From Cyclobacteriaceae bacterium (GTDB lineage: Bacteria; Bacteroidota; Bacteroidia; Cytophagales; Cyclobacteriaceae), in assembly GCA_028281285.1 (NCBI GenBank), contig JANQKF010000004.1:1-64000 (forward strand): DNA of 64,000 nucleotides, read 5' to 3'. The stretch's first letter is position 1. Each line of letters opens with the position of its first letter. The position numbers and the translations under genes are program-made. The notes beneath the pieces are model-generated. The model was given only the letters and a program-made list of their open reading frames with translations, searched no databases and was not told the origin of the DNA. Positions 33,521 to 42,753 of this stretch are shown here, in pieces.

Positions 33521-35899
33521 ATGGGTTATTATGATAATGAAGATTGCAATCAACTGATAACTGGTATTGCGTCTTCAATCAACGGTTTGATCCTTAACAA
33601 AGATTTAGGAGTTGCATTTTACAATGCACTACGAAATATTGGAGAGAGTTTATCAGCTGGTTCCTGTCATATTTTCTGCAACAACGACAAATTCAAATGT
33701 CCAACCACAATGGCGCAATACAATTGGTACGCCATAGATGTTCCATATAGCAAGGATTTCAGTGCTCAAATAGGCCATGATAGGAATCGAGAAAAGATCA
33801 ATACTCTGAAGGCAAGCAGAATTTTCGAAGTGAAATACTCCGGTAGCACTCGCAAAATAAAAAAGGCCATTGGAAAGTATGGGATTAAATCCCTAATCGC
33901 CTTTCCAATCTTTGTTTATGAAGATTTCTGGGGATTTTTAGAAGTAAATGATTACCACAATGAACGAGATTGGAGTCATACAGAAAAGAACATCCTACAG
34001 ACAACAACAACATCCATTGGGGGAGCTCTCGAAAGACGGATGCTAGAGGAAAACCTTGAGCAGCAAGTCCAGGAAAGAGCGCAGGAACTCCTGAAGAATG
34101 AGACATATTTGAATCTGGCAATCGAGTCATTTGATCTTGGAATGTGGATTTATGATGTAGAAGCCAAGACAGTCAAATTCAATATTAGGCAGGCTGAGAT
34201 ATATGAATTAGATGATTTGGGAGAACCAGATGATAATGGGTTCTATCAAGTTGATGATACGAACATGTTCTTTGAAAAATGGCACCCTGATCATGAAAAA
34301 ATGACTGATGAGGAATTTGAAGACATAGCTAATCAAAACCTGCCATATGATACAGAGAGGAGATTGATTACAGGTAATGGAGGGATAAAGTACATTATGA
34401 GTAAAGGTTGTGGATTTCTGGATGAGGAAGTTCCAAAGATCATAGGCTTAACTTTTGATATCTCGAAACAGAAGAATATTGAATGGGCACTTAAAGAAAG
34501 TGAGGAAAAATTCAAGGGTCTTTATAACCGGACTCCTGCGATGCTTCATTCGATTGACGGACAAGGTTATTTAGTTTCAGTGAGTGACTATTGGCTTGAA
34601 ACGATGGGGTACACAAGAGAAGAGGTGATTGGAACCAAATCAATTGATTACATGTCCAGAGAGTCCAGAGATTTTGCATTGACTGAAGCACTTCCGGAAT
34701 TCTTCAAAAAAGGATATGCATACAATATTCCTTATCAACTAGTGAAGTCCAACGGGCAGAAGATCAATGTCTTGTTGTCGGCAATTTCGCAATCCGATGC
34801 CGAGGGCAACTTCGTCAATTCCTTCGCTGTAGTCACCGACATTACAGAGAGGGTCAGAACTGAAAAAGAACTAAAGAGCAGCCATGCCAAGTTTGAGAAT
34901 TTGATCAAAAATGTTCCGGGGATGGTGTATACTGCTCACTACCCGTCCTTGAAAATGAAGTTTGTAAGTGATTATTGCAAAGAGATTACGGGTTACTCTA
35001 AGAATCAATTGTGTGATGGAAGAAGACGCTTGTACTCCTCGTTAATTCACAAAGATGATATTGAGGGTCGCAACCAAGTAATTCAGGAATGCCTTGATCT
35101 GCGAAAACCTTTCAGGGTCCAGTATCGGCTTACAATCAAGAAAAAGAAAGTCAAATGGGTTTCAGAATTTGGAAGTGGGATATACGACAGAAATAATGAA
35201 TTGACCGAAGTAGTTGGATCTATATTCGACATAACAGATAGGGTGAAGACCGAGGAGAGAATTCTTTCTGCAGTAATGCAAGCATCCGATCGGGAAAGAA
35301 GTAGAATATCAACGGAAATCCATAGTAGTCTTCAACAAACCTTGACCGTAGCAGCTTTGAACTTTGAATACGTGTCAAAGAACCAAAACTCTCTGAGTAA
35401 AAAATCCAGGGAAAAGCATTCAACGGGGTTGACTTATTTAAAAAGGGCATTGGAGCAAACAAGAAGCATAGCACATCGACTGATGCCGAAGAACATCGAG
35501 GATTTTGGATTTATCGAAGTGGTTCACGATTTGGTGTTAGAGTTGAATCAAACCACTAACATTAAATTCACCTTTTTGACGAACGTTAGTGGCTTCTGTC
35601 TGACTGTAATGACAGAAGCCACTCTTTATAAAATTGTCCAGGAGGCTGTGAATAATGCAATTAAGCATTCCAACGCTGGTCATGTGACCATACAATTTAT
35701 TCTACATACCGAGTATGCGCATTTGAGTATAGAAGACGATGGTGATGGCTTTGACCTGACAGACACGGATAAGCACATTTCCAGTTTTGGCATAGCAAGC
35801 ATGAAAAATAGAGTTACTGCACTTCATGGATCGTTCCAAATCGATTCACACCCCGGGAATGGCACCAGTATTATAATCGAAATTCCAATTGAAAACTGA
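33521..35899 (+). CDS. GAF/PAS sensor histidine kinase (HisKA_3 type)
   Basis: 792 residues with no membrane segment, so a cytoplasmic sensor. A GAF domain (about 10-175; AFPIFVYEDFWGFLEVND is typical) is followed by a short coiled coil, three PAS/PAC domains (about 190-325, 330-450, 455-580; repeated VTDITER/IFDITDR endings), then the dimerisation domain DRERSRISTEIHSSLQQT with phospho-acceptor H601, and a HATPase_c domain (VQEAVNNAIKHSNAGHV; DDGDGFDL). It lacks the usual N-terminal receiver. The LuxR-type response regulator starts at the base after its stop, so they are a two-component pair. Confidence 0.93.
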   Translation: MGYYDNEDCNQLITGIASSINGLILNKDLGVAFYNALRNIGESLSAGSCHIFCNNDKFKCPTTMAQYNWYAIDVPYSKDFSAQIGHDRNREKINTLKASRIFEVKYSGSTRKIKKAIGKYGIKSLIAFPIFVYEDFWGFLEVNDYHNERDWSHTEKNILQTTTTSIGGALERRMLEENLEQQVQERAQELLKNETYLNLAIESFDLGMWIYDVEAKTVKFNIRQAEIYELDDLGEPDDNGFYQVDDTNMFFEKWHPDHEKMTDEEFEDIANQNLPYDTERRLITGNGGIKYIMSKGCGFLDEEVPKIIGLTFDISKQKNIEWALKESEEKFKGLYNRTPAMLHSIDGQGYLVSVSDYWLETMGYTREEVIGTKSIDYMSRESRDFALTEALPEFFKKGYAYNIPYQLVKSNGQKINVLLSAISQSDAEGNFVNSFAVVTDITERVRTEKELKSSHAKFENLIKNVPGMVYTAHYPSLKMKFVSDYCKEITGYSKNQLCDGRRRLYSSLIHKDDIEGRNQVIQECLDLRKPFRVQYRLTIKKKKVKWVSEFGSGIYDRNNELTEVVGSIFDITDRVKTEERILSAVMQASDRERSRISTEIHSSLQQTLTVAALNFEYVSKNQNSLSKKSREKHSTGLTYLKRALEQTRSIAHRLMPKNIEDFGFIEVVHDLVLELNQTTNIKFTFLTNVSGFCLTVMTEATLYKIVQEAVNNAIKHSNAGHVTIQFILHTEYAHLSIEDDGDGFDLTDTDKHISSFGIASMKNRVTALHGSFQIDSHPGNGTSIIIEIPIEN

Positions 35900-36565
35900 A
35901 TGAAAATGAGCGTAGTGAGATTGTTTTTGGTAGACGATCACAAAATGATCAGAGATGGACTCAAGTCATATTTTGATGATGACGAAGAATTGATGGTAGT
36001 GGGGGAGGCAGTAAATGGACAGCAGGCACTGGGAAAACTCGAGGAAATGGAAATTGATGTTTTGCTTACTGACCTGATAATGCCCGGAATGGACGGGATG
36101 GAGTTAATCAAGATACTCAAGGAAAGAAACCATCCGTGCAAGATCATCGCATTGACGATGCAAAGTGAACCCAGGCACATAAAAAGAGTCCTGAGTTGTG
36201 GTGTGGATGGATATTTATTGAAAACTTCAGGGGAACGTGAAGTGAGAAAGGCCATTAGGGAGGTGAGCAATGGAAGCCACTATTATAGTCCGGAAGTGAC
36301 AGGAATAATCATGGATGCACTTTCAAGTACTACCAAAAAATGGGACAGGGTTACCCATGAAGTGCCATTGACCAGTCGCGAAAAGGAAGTATTGAATTTA
36401 ATTGTGAAGGAATTCACCAATGGTGAAATAGCAGAGGAACTCTTCATAAGTGTGCGCACCGTTGACGCTCATAAAAGAAATCTAATGGAGAAAACCGGTT
36501 CCAAAAACGTAGCCGGCCTGGTATTATATGCAATTGAAAAAGAGCTATTCGATGATATCCGATAA
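35900..36565 (+). CDS. NarL/LuxR-family response regulator
   Basis: 221 residues. Receiver domain (1-125): VDDHKMIRDGL, phospho-acceptor D58 in LLTDLIMPGMDG, KTSGEREV near the end. LuxR-type helix-turn-helix (about 155-215): LTSREKEVLNLIVKEFTNGE and ISVRTVDAHKRNLMEKTGS. It immediately follows and is cotranscribed with the GAF/PAS kinase. A second ATG two codons in is possible. Candidate targets are its own operon and the small exported proteins downstream, based on a shared TTACCTA motif. Confidence 0.95.
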   Translation: MKMSVVRLFLVDDHKMIRDGLKSYFDDDEELMVVGEAVNGQQALGKLEEMEIDVLLTDLIMPGMDGMELIKILKERNHPCKIIALTMQSEPRHIKRVLSCGVDGYLLKTSGEREVRKAIREVSNGSHYYSPEVTGIIMDALSSTTKKWDRVTHEVPLTSREKEVLNLIVKEFTNGEIAEELFISVRTVDAHKRNLMEKTGSKNVAGLVLYAIEKELFDDIR

Positions 36566-36756
36566 GGCTATGAGCTTTTCATTGAACATCTTATTCTTTT
36601 CCTTTCTTACACCTACATTTATTAGACGATTAATAGAATTACCTAGTTAAAAACCCTATTGAACTGCGCAAAATAACCAGAAAGGTAAATAAGCAATGTG
36701 CGGATAAAGTGGCAGTGGTATGGGTCTAAATTGAGTGAGATCATTAATTATTCAAG

Positions 36757-37203
36757 ATGAGATCACTGTTAGTTGCTTGTTTACTTAGCTTATTAAGTTT
36801 TGATGCCCTATCGCAAAGGCTGGAGTATTATAAGCCTGTCACGGTTCAGGTTTCTCCCACCATCATTGACTATGATGGATTGAAATATGGGGTGGCACTT
36901 GGGGCCAATATCGAAGAAATTGTTTCAATCGGCTATTTTCATTTGAGAGATTATGAATACGGTGATAATTACTTCGATAATAGGTATGCCGGCCTTTATT
37001 TTAACTTGGCGATACCCGTCTCTAAGAATCTGGAGATAGGTCCTACTACAAGATTTGCTACAATTAATGCGGAATGGCAAAACCTTGCCTTCGCTGGGGA
37101 ACTGAAGTACAAATTCTCCAGGAGTGTGAGAATGAGTATTGAAAAGAGTATTCAAAGTGATCAGGACTTCTGGAGTGCCAAGCTCATTTTCAATCTCTAC
37201 TGA
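36757..37203 (+). CDS. Small outer-membrane-like exported protein
   Basis: 148 residues with a signal peptide (1-19, ending DALSQ) and a mature part of alternating hydrophobic residues, for example YGVALGANIEEIVSIGYFHL and AGLYFNLAIPVSKNLEIGP, ending in the aromatic strand KLIFNLY. This looks like an eight-strand beta barrel. The 38004 product has the same length and layout, and I take the two to be distant paralogues. A TTACCTAGTT motif lies at 36639. No named family is recognised. Confidence 0.7.
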   Translation: MRSLLVACLLSLLSFDALSQRLEYYKPVTVQVSPTIIDYDGLKYGVALGANIEEIVSIGYFHLRDYEYGDNYFDNRYAGLYFNLAIPVSKNLEIGPTTRFATINAEWQNLAFAGELKYKFSRSVRMSIEKSIQSDQDFWSAKLIFNLY

Positions 37204-37224
37204 TCTTCAGGTAATAGTCAAGAC

Positions 37225-37833
37225 ATGGTGCGATTTCTGAACTCCCTTTTTAAAAGTAGATATCTGTTGATATTGTCTTTTTGTGCATTAAGCTGTGATG
37301 ACTTTTATGAGACACCAGAGGTCACTTATGTCATCAACAAAGGAGATCACAGAAGTCGGGTTTATGGTTCCCTCCCTGGCAGCCGACTTAGATCGTTGAA
37401 GTCAGACGGGTTGAAATTAAGTGTGCGTTTTGATTCCAGTGCTATATATAACTTGGGAGATGCTGATCAGGCTGATGTCAACAAGCTTTTCGGGTTCTCA
37501 GACTGCAACAGTTCGCATCAGGACAATAGCGCAAGATTCGGTTGGGCATGGAACATCGTAGAAAACAAAATTGACATTTATGCATATGTATATAAGGATT
37601 CTCAAAGAATCATTAAGGAGATTCAAGCCATTGACATTGGTAAGAATTATATTCTAGAGCTTCGTTTGGTCCAGGACAATTATGAATTCATAATCAATGG
37701 GGAGTCAATAACAAGAGTACAACGAGGGAACACTTGTGAAAGGGGACTCTATTATCTTTTGTACCCCTACTTTGGCGGCAACCGTACAGCACCACATGAC
37801 ATCCGAATTCACATTGAGGAGTTGTTTGAATAA
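37225..37833 (+). CDS. Lipoprotein of unknown function
   Basis: 202 residues. The signal ends in a lipobox (LSFCALSCDDFYE), so the mature protein begins at a lipidated Cys near 26. The conserved-looking core comprises VNKLFGFSDCNSSHQDNSAR, the strand DIYAYVYKDSQRIIKEI and the end YYLLYPYFGGNRTAPHDIRI; I recall this ending from other Bacteroidota hypothetical proteins but no domain name. Two cysteines beyond the lipobox could pair. It lies 21 bases after the 36757 gene, likely in one transcript. Confidence 0.7.
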   Translation: MVRFLNSLFKSRYLLILSFCALSCDDFYETPEVTYVINKGDHRSRVYGSLPGSRLRSLKSDGLKLSVRFDSSAIYNLGDADQADVNKLFGFSDCNSSHQDNSARFGWAWNIVENKIDIYAYVYKDSQRIIKEIQAIDIGKNYILELRLVQDNYEFIINGESITRVQRGNTCERGLYYLLYPYFGGNRTAPHDIRIHIEELFE

Positions 37834-38003
37834 GGTTATCTCATTTTGATTCTATTTCAACTGACATTGATCCGCTTAGAATAGGCAAAACGCCAGTCGG
37901 CTTAAGAGATTTACCTAATTCATCCATTACGAGATTTAACTAGAAATTCCGCAGGACATTTGACCATCTTGGAACATGCCTGATAGCAGTTAGGCGTTAA
38001 GTT

Positions 38004-38459
38004 ATGTTGAAATATAATTTGATTGTCGCTTTACTGGCTGTACCAATTTATGCCTTTGGACAGCCTTTGCGACAATTTAATCAACACCGGACAGAAGGCC
38101 CGGTATTGGAAGTAAATCCATCAACTACTCGATCAATCCGAGGATGGAAAGTTGGAGGGCAGTTGGGCATGAAGTTCAGAAACAAGTATGCGATTGGTGT
38201 TTTTGGATATTCCGAATTGTCTGACGAAAGTAAAAAAGATTCATTCTGGGGTATTTACGGCCTTTGGCTCTTGAATAGATACTCAAGAATACAAGCCGGC
38301 CCTTCACTGAGAGCTGGATTTTTCAGAGGACGGTTTTTGGCAGTAATTCCGACTATGGAGGTGGTTGCTCATATCACAAGGAGTATCGGTATTGCCGGTG
38401 CCATGGGCTACTCAGACAGGTTTCCATATTTCGATCTAAAGATGGCTATCGGGTTGTGA
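38004..38459 (+). CDS. Small outer-membrane-like exported protein, second copy type
   Basis: 151 residues: signal peptide (1-19, ending AFGQ), then beta-strand pattern such as GWKVGGQLGMKFRNKYAIGV, WGIYGLWLLNRYSRIQAGPS and a final FDLKMAIGL. Size and strand layout match the 36757 product. Upstream at 37903-37917 is TAAGAGATTTACCTA, matching the 33427 palindrome at 12 of 15 positions. A strong terminator lies about 110 bases downstream. Function unknown. Confidence 0.68.
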   Translation: MLKYNLIVALLAVPIYAFGQPLRQFNQHRTEGPVLEVNPSTTRSIRGWKVGGQLGMKFRNKYAIGVFGYSELSDESKKDSFWGIYGLWLLNRYSRIQAGPSLRAGFFRGRFLAVIPTMEVVAHITRSIGIAGAMGYSDRFPYFDLKMAIGL

Positions 38460-38567
38460 TTAAGATTTTGACAAGTAAAAAGAGGTGAGACTGATTTAAC
38501 AGAGAAGATAACTAAGAAAGATTCATCGTGGAATAGGTGTTTAGGTAAAGTAGTCATATTCCATAGT

Positions 38568-38596
38568 AAGGCCATCGGAAGGATGGCCTTTTTTTG
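38568..38596 (+). terminator. Terminator after the small exported protein genes
   Basis: AAGGCCATC (38568-38576) and GATGGCCTT (38582-38590) form a perfect nine-base stem with loop GGAAG and a T run to 38595. Confidence 0.88.
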
Positions 38597-38664
38597 GCCA
38601 ATAAATGGCAATGGACAGTGATTATGTTCTCAGAGTTCTGAAATGAGCAGTTCCGAAGAATTGA

Positions 38665-40197
38665 CTAAAAAGGTTTTAGGTCAACCTTGAATTCAAATTG
38701 ACCTTCTTCAGCATTTTCCCAAAAGGCCAGGGTTACCCGAAAAGATTCAAGAAAGGCAAATCCGATCTCATTATCCTTTTTGATCTCGATTATAAACGTG
38801 GTGGGTTTATAATCCCTCTCTTGTCCGGCAACAGTAACGAACGGATAGTCTTCTAGATACTCGACAAAGCCATCAGGCATAAGGGCGTTCCCATGATCAT
38901 CAGTTTGTGCTTCGAAGAAATACTCATCTGAAAAGATATTCAAATAATAACCCTGTTCTGAATGATCATAATAGACCTTGACTTGTGCATTTGAGATTGG
39001 TATTCCATTACTATCGGTGAATGAGAAGGTGTTTTTGGCCGGAGCAACCGCAAAGGCAAGTCCTTCAGCATCCGCGGTATGGAAGTTATTGGTGATTGCC
39101 CTTTCTCCCGCTCTTCTATTTAGTGCAATAGCGCTAAACCTATCCAGAAAGCTGTGATTGCCATTCATTAGCCCTTTTTCTGGTGTTTGGAATGCCTTGC
39201 TTGGATATGGAGGAAAGTACTCAGTTTCATTCAATCGTATTCCATTTACATGTATATCGATGAGATCTCCAAAATTAGGCTGTATGTCAAAGGCATAAAC
39301 ATCAATTAAATATCTTCCATGACCAACTTCATGAAATAAGACGCCATCATAAATATTAGGTTCTCCAAGTGCATAACTGCGTTGCTTGTCCTGGTATACT
39401 TCCAGACTGGTATAAGGACCTGCTTCTATGAAAAAATAGGTGAGATCAACAGTCTGGTCATATCGCATTGGGTCTATCTGAAATTTCTGTCCTCCAATTC
39501 CTTCATCAAGCCAGATCGTATCGAGCCTGACTCGATCAATAACACCATTAGGAGTCTCCGGATAGATGGCATTTTCAAATATCTCGTTCCACTTTTTCAC
39601 CTGGATTTGTGCCCAATCTTCAAATGAGTTAGAAGCGCGCTGATATTCTTGCTGTGTTTCTTTGAAATAGTCGTAGACCACTGGGGTGACACCAAACCCA
39701 ACCGATAGGGCATCGGTGTAAGTTGCTAGTTCATTGTTCAATGAGGTGACTTCCTGAACATCTCCACCATATTCAATGACAAATCGGAGCTCTTTTCTTT
39801 GAAATTGCCAAGACCAGGGAAGTTTGAAATAAGTAGTACTCTCAGGGCCAAGATCCGCGATTCCGGCCTTTACCTTAACTCCATCAAGAAACCATGAATA
39901 GTGTACCTCTTTGAAGGTATAACCTCCATAAACCTTTACTCGAGCATTCCAGAATACTTCCTGACCCTCTTGAGGCCAACCGTCTCTCGTAGGGTTAGTG
40001 CTCCCTTTTACAAAGTTCAGTCGTGGGGTTCGGCTGATCCGCTGAACGTCAATATCCGGCTCGAAGTCAGAGGCAATTGGTCCGGGATCAACGGGGTTTG
40101 GATTAGTGACTGGAGTGTCCGAGTCATCTGAACCCTTTTGACATGCAGCAAGCGAAAGGATTGTCAGCAGACCTATAAGAAATTTCCAGTTGTTCAC
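38665..40197 (-). CDS. Lipoprotein with HEVGH metallopeptidase-like motif
   Basis: About 510 residues starting at GTG 40195-40197; a TTG at 40206 is the alternative. The lipobox LLTILSLAACQKG gives a lipidated Cys near residue 19, followed by an Asp/Pro/Thr linker. The protein is long, mostly beta, and unrecognised. Near residue 290 lies FHEVGHGRYLID, an HExxH zinc-binding motif in a context (YDGVLFHEVGH) like metzincin or M-type peptidases. The third ligand is not evident, although conserved-looking His and Asp residues occur in DLIDIHVNG. A C-terminal domain begins about 390 (DSNGIPISNAQVKVYYD), resembling a carboxypeptidase-regulatory fold. Confidence 0.65.
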   Translation of the reverse strand: MNNWKFLIGLLTILSLAACQKGSDDSDTPVTNPNPVDPGPIASDFEPDIDVQRISRTPRLNFVKGSTNPTRDGWPQEGQEVFWNARVKVYGGYTFKEVHYSWFLDGVKVKAGIADLGPESTTYFKLPWSWQFQRKELRFVIEYGGDVQEVTSLNNELATYTDALSVGFGVTPVVYDYFKETQQEYQRASNSFEDWAQIQVKKWNEIFENAIYPETPNGVIDRVRLDTIWLDEGIGGQKFQIDPMRYDQTVDLTYFFIEAGPYTSLEVYQDKQRSYALGEPNIYDGVLFHEVGHGRYLIDVYAFDIQPNFGDLIDIHVNGIRLNETEYFPPYPSKAFQTPEKGLMNGNHSFLDRFSAIALNRRAGERAITNNFHTADAEGLAFAVAPAKNTFSFTDSNGIPISNAQVKVYYDHSEQGYYLNIFSDEYFFEAQTDDHGNALMPDGFVEYLEDYPFVTVAGQERDYKPTTFIIEIKKDNEIGFAFLESFRVTLAFWENAEEGQFEFKVDLKPF

Positions 40198-40276
40198 AAC
40201 AGACAATTTAGTCTATCTATGTTAATCGATGAAAACCAATGGGTGTTGCGTTTATTTGAAGATTGGAAATACAAAA

Positions 40277-40302
40277 AGGCCACTTCATTTTTGAAGTGGC
40301 CT
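40277..40302 (-). terminator. Terminator of tRNA-Arg
   Basis: AGGCCACTTCA and TGAAGTGGCCT form a perfect 11-base stem with a four-base loop. On the minus strand it is followed by a T run (TTTTTG), just after the tRNA 3' end. Confidence 0.85.
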
Positions 40303-40308
40303 CTAAAG

Positions 40309-40382
40309 TGATTCCGGAAGGACTCGAACCTTCAACCTACTGCTTAGAAGGCAGTTGCTCTATCCAGTTGAGCTACGGAACC
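40309..40382 (-). tRNA. tRNA-Arg (anticodon TCT)
   Basis: Complete cloverleaf on the minus strand: acceptor GGTTCCG / CGGAATC, D arm GCTC..GAGC, anticodon arm ACTGC-CTTCTAA-GCAGT with TCT at 40346-40348, T arm GAAGG-TTCGAGT-CCTTC. The CCA end is not encoded. Confidence 0.97.
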
Positions 40383-40482
40383 AACGGCTTCTGGAAAAGC
40401 GAGTGCAAATATAGTGAAATGGTATTTCTTTAAACAACCAGAATGTTGAAATTTATTTAAGACAAACCCTGTTATCCAATTC

Positions 40483-41382
40483 ATGAATTACCGAAATATT
40501 CCCAGAGCTACTTCCTTGAAAATCTCTGAAATTTCCTTTGGATGTATGTCGCTGGAACCGGACCAAAAACTGGCCGATCGATTGCTTCAAAAGGCAGTAG
40601 ATTTTGGGGTCAATTATTTCGATACGGCAGACCTCTATCAGGCTGGTAAAAATGAGGAAATGGTCGGGCAAGCACTGAAGGAAAGGAGAGGAGAAATCAT
40701 ACTTGCCACCAAGGTAGGAAACCAACTCAATCCGGACGGAAAAACATGGCGATGGAATCCATCAAAACCCTATATCCTGAATGCAGTCGAAGAGAGCCTG
40801 AAAAGACTGCAAACGGACCATATAGATCTGTATCAATTGCATGGAGGAACTATCGATGATCCAATCGATGAGGTAGTTGAAGCTTTCGAAATTTTGAAGG
40901 ACCAGGGGAAGATACGTGCTTATGGAATTTCTTCGATCAGACCGAACGTGATTCGTGAGTTTATTCAAAGGTCTGACATCATGTCAGTCATGCTTCAATA
41001 TAGTCTTCTGGACAGACGTCCCGAGGAAAAACTGCTTTCTCAGTTGAATGGAGAGGGTATTGGGGTAATGGTCAGAGGAGTACTTTCAAAAGGGTTATGG
41101 TCAAAAAATATATTAACTAATTATTTAAATTATAGTAGAGAAAACATTGATTTACTGAAAGATAAATTAAATATTTCCTCAACTGAGGAAAGGTCGATAA
41201 TTCAGACGGTTTTAAAGTGGGTTTTGAAGAATAAATCGGTGACTACAGCCGTGGTCGGAGCTCGAAATGAGGCACAACTTGATGAGATTTTACGAACTGC
41301 TGAGGTACCTGACCTTTCCGATGAAGAGTACCAGAACTTGTCAAATGCACTTAGTCCGAACCGTTACGAAAGCCACCGATGA
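40483..41382 (+). CDS. Aldo/keto reductase
   Basis: 299 residues, NADPH-dependent (beta/alpha)8 oxidoreductase. The catalytic tetrad is visible: D47 in FDTADLYQAG, Y52, K77 in ATKVGN and H120 in DLYQLHGG. The cofactor-binding end GARNEAQLDE and QYSLLDRRPEEKLL are also typical. The substrate cannot be inferred. First of three plus-strand genes with DUF547 (stop/start overlap ATGA) and DUF2461. Confidence 0.92.
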   Translation: MNYRNIPRATSLKISEISFGCMSLEPDQKLADRLLQKAVDFGVNYFDTADLYQAGKNEEMVGQALKERRGEIILATKVGNQLNPDGKTWRWNPSKPYILNAVEESLKRLQTDHIDLYQLHGGTIDDPIDEVVEAFEILKDQGKIRAYGISSIRPNVIREFIQRSDIMSVMLQYSLLDRRPEEKLLSQLNGEGIGVMVRGVLSKGLWSKNILTNYLNYSRENIDLLKDKLNISSTEERSIIQTVLKWVLKNKSVTTAVVGARNEAQLDEILRTAEVPDLSDEEYQNLSNALSPNRYESHR

Positions 41383-42047
41383 AGTTTGATCACCAACAAT
41401 TTTCTAAGGACATGAAACTTGCTCTTTTCAATTATTTGGAAGGTGAGAAAGTTGATCAAAATAAGACGGATTGGTATCTCATAAATCTGGAAAATTTTAA
41501 TCTGAGAGTGCTCAATAATGACGTCCAAAAAGTAGCTTTTTGGACCAACGTTTACAATGCGTTTACTAACGTTCAAATTGTAAAAAATAACCTTCAAAAA
41601 TCGGTATGGGAGAAGTCGGATTTTTTTACAGACCGAGCACTGAAAATAGGATCGGTTTTCTTCTCTCTGGATGATATGGAACATGGCATTTTGAGAAGGA
41701 ATGGCAAGCGGAGAAACGGGAAGCCTGATCAGTTCGATTCATCAGATTCAAGACGAAAACTGATGGTTGAAAATTTTGATTCAAGAATTCACTTTGCACT
41801 TAATTGTGGAAGTATCTCTTGCCCGCCTTTGGCATTCTATTCTGAGGATAATCTGGAAGCCGAACTATCTGTTGCAGAATCAAGTTTTACTGAACAGGAG
41901 TTTTTGGTTGATCATGAATTTAAGGAAATCACTTGCTCCCAAATTTTTGTATGGTATAAGCATGATTTTGGTAACCAATTTTTAAATGATCCGAAATTGT
42001 CCCATTATCGTGTGATCGAACGTCCGTATGAATGGAAGATCCAATAA
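41379..42047 (+). CDS. DUF547-domain protein
   Basis: 222 residues. Family phrases are AFWTNVYNAFTNVQIV, LDDMEHGILRR and RIHFALNCGSISCPPL, with the Cys pair at the last motif. DUF547 proteins have no firmly established activity; the invariant Cys and His suggest a papain-like or related hydrolase fold. No signal peptide is seen here, so this copy is cytoplasmic. Its ATG overlaps the TGA of the aldo/keto reductase. A DUF2461 gene follows after 18 bases. Confidence 0.85.
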   Translation: MKFDHQQFSKDMKLALFNYLEGEKVDQNKTDWYLINLENFNLRVLNNDVQKVAFWTNVYNAFTNVQIVKNNLQKSVWEKSDFFTDRALKIGSVFFSLDDMEHGILRRNGKRRNGKPDQFDSSDSRRKLMVENFDSRIHFALNCGSISCPPLAFYSEDNLEAELSVAESSFTEQEFLVDHEFKEITCSQIFVWYKHDFGNQFLNDPKLSHYRVIERPYEWKIQ

Positions 42048-42065
42048 CCTTAATCTGATATAAAC

Positions 42066-42752
42066 ATGGCAATCCCTAAATCGAATTTCGAATTCCTTAG
42101 TAACCTCATTGAGAATAACAATCGTGACTGGTTCAATGAGAATAAAAAATGGTATCAGGAAGAACATCAGAACATCATCGAGTTTGCTGATGAACTGTTG
42201 ACCAAACTTTCACAACATGATCAAATCACTACTCCTTCAGGAAAAAAGAGTTTGATGCGCATTTATAGGGATGTACGGTTTTCAAAGGATAAATCCCCAT
42301 ATAGCCCCAGATGGGCAGGAGGTTTTGGTAGAGTAAAGCCTCAATTGAGAGGTGGTTATTATTTTCATCTCAAGCCAGGGCATACCGTCATCGGAGGTGG
42401 GTTTTACAATCCTAGCCCGGATGATATCAAATTGATTAGAGAACACATCGCACAGGACGATCAACCGTTAAGAAAAGTCTTAAATGATCCTGGTTTCAAA
42501 AAGGTGTTCGGAGAACTTCAGGGCGAACAGGTGAAAACCGCCCCTAAAGGCTTTGACAAGGAACATCCGGCCATTGACCTTCTTCGCTTTAAGTCAATGT
42601 ATGTCTTCCACGAATTTAAGGATTCTGAGGTCACTAAGGCTGATTTTGCAGATAAGGCAATTGAGGTATGGTTGGCTATAAGGCCTTTCTTTGATGTAAT
42701 GACTGAGATTCTCACCACTGATTTAAATGGTATTTCGTTGATCTCTGACTAA
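42066..42752 (+). CDS. DUF2461-family protein, copy 1
   Basis: 228 residues. DUF2461 landmarks are FLSNLIENNNRDWFNENKKW at the N-terminus, YRDVRFSKDKSPYSPRWAGG, YYFHLKPGHTVIGGGFYNPS and TAPKGFDKEHPAIDLLRFKS. The biochemical function of the family is not known. It shares the operon with an aldo/keto reductase and DUF547. A second DUF2461 gene is at 45758. Confidence 0.88.
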   Translation: MAIPKSNFEFLSNLIENNNRDWFNENKKWYQEEHQNIIEFADELLTKLSQHDQITTPSGKKSLMRIYRDVRFSKDKSPYSPRWAGGFGRVKPQLRGGYYFHLKPGHTVIGGGFYNPSPDDIKLIREHIAQDDQPLRKVLNDPGFKKVFGELQGEQVKTAPKGFDKEHPAIDLLRFKSMYVFHEFKDSEVTKADFADKAIEVWLAIRPFFDVMTEILTTDLNGISLISD

Positions 42753-42753
42753 G

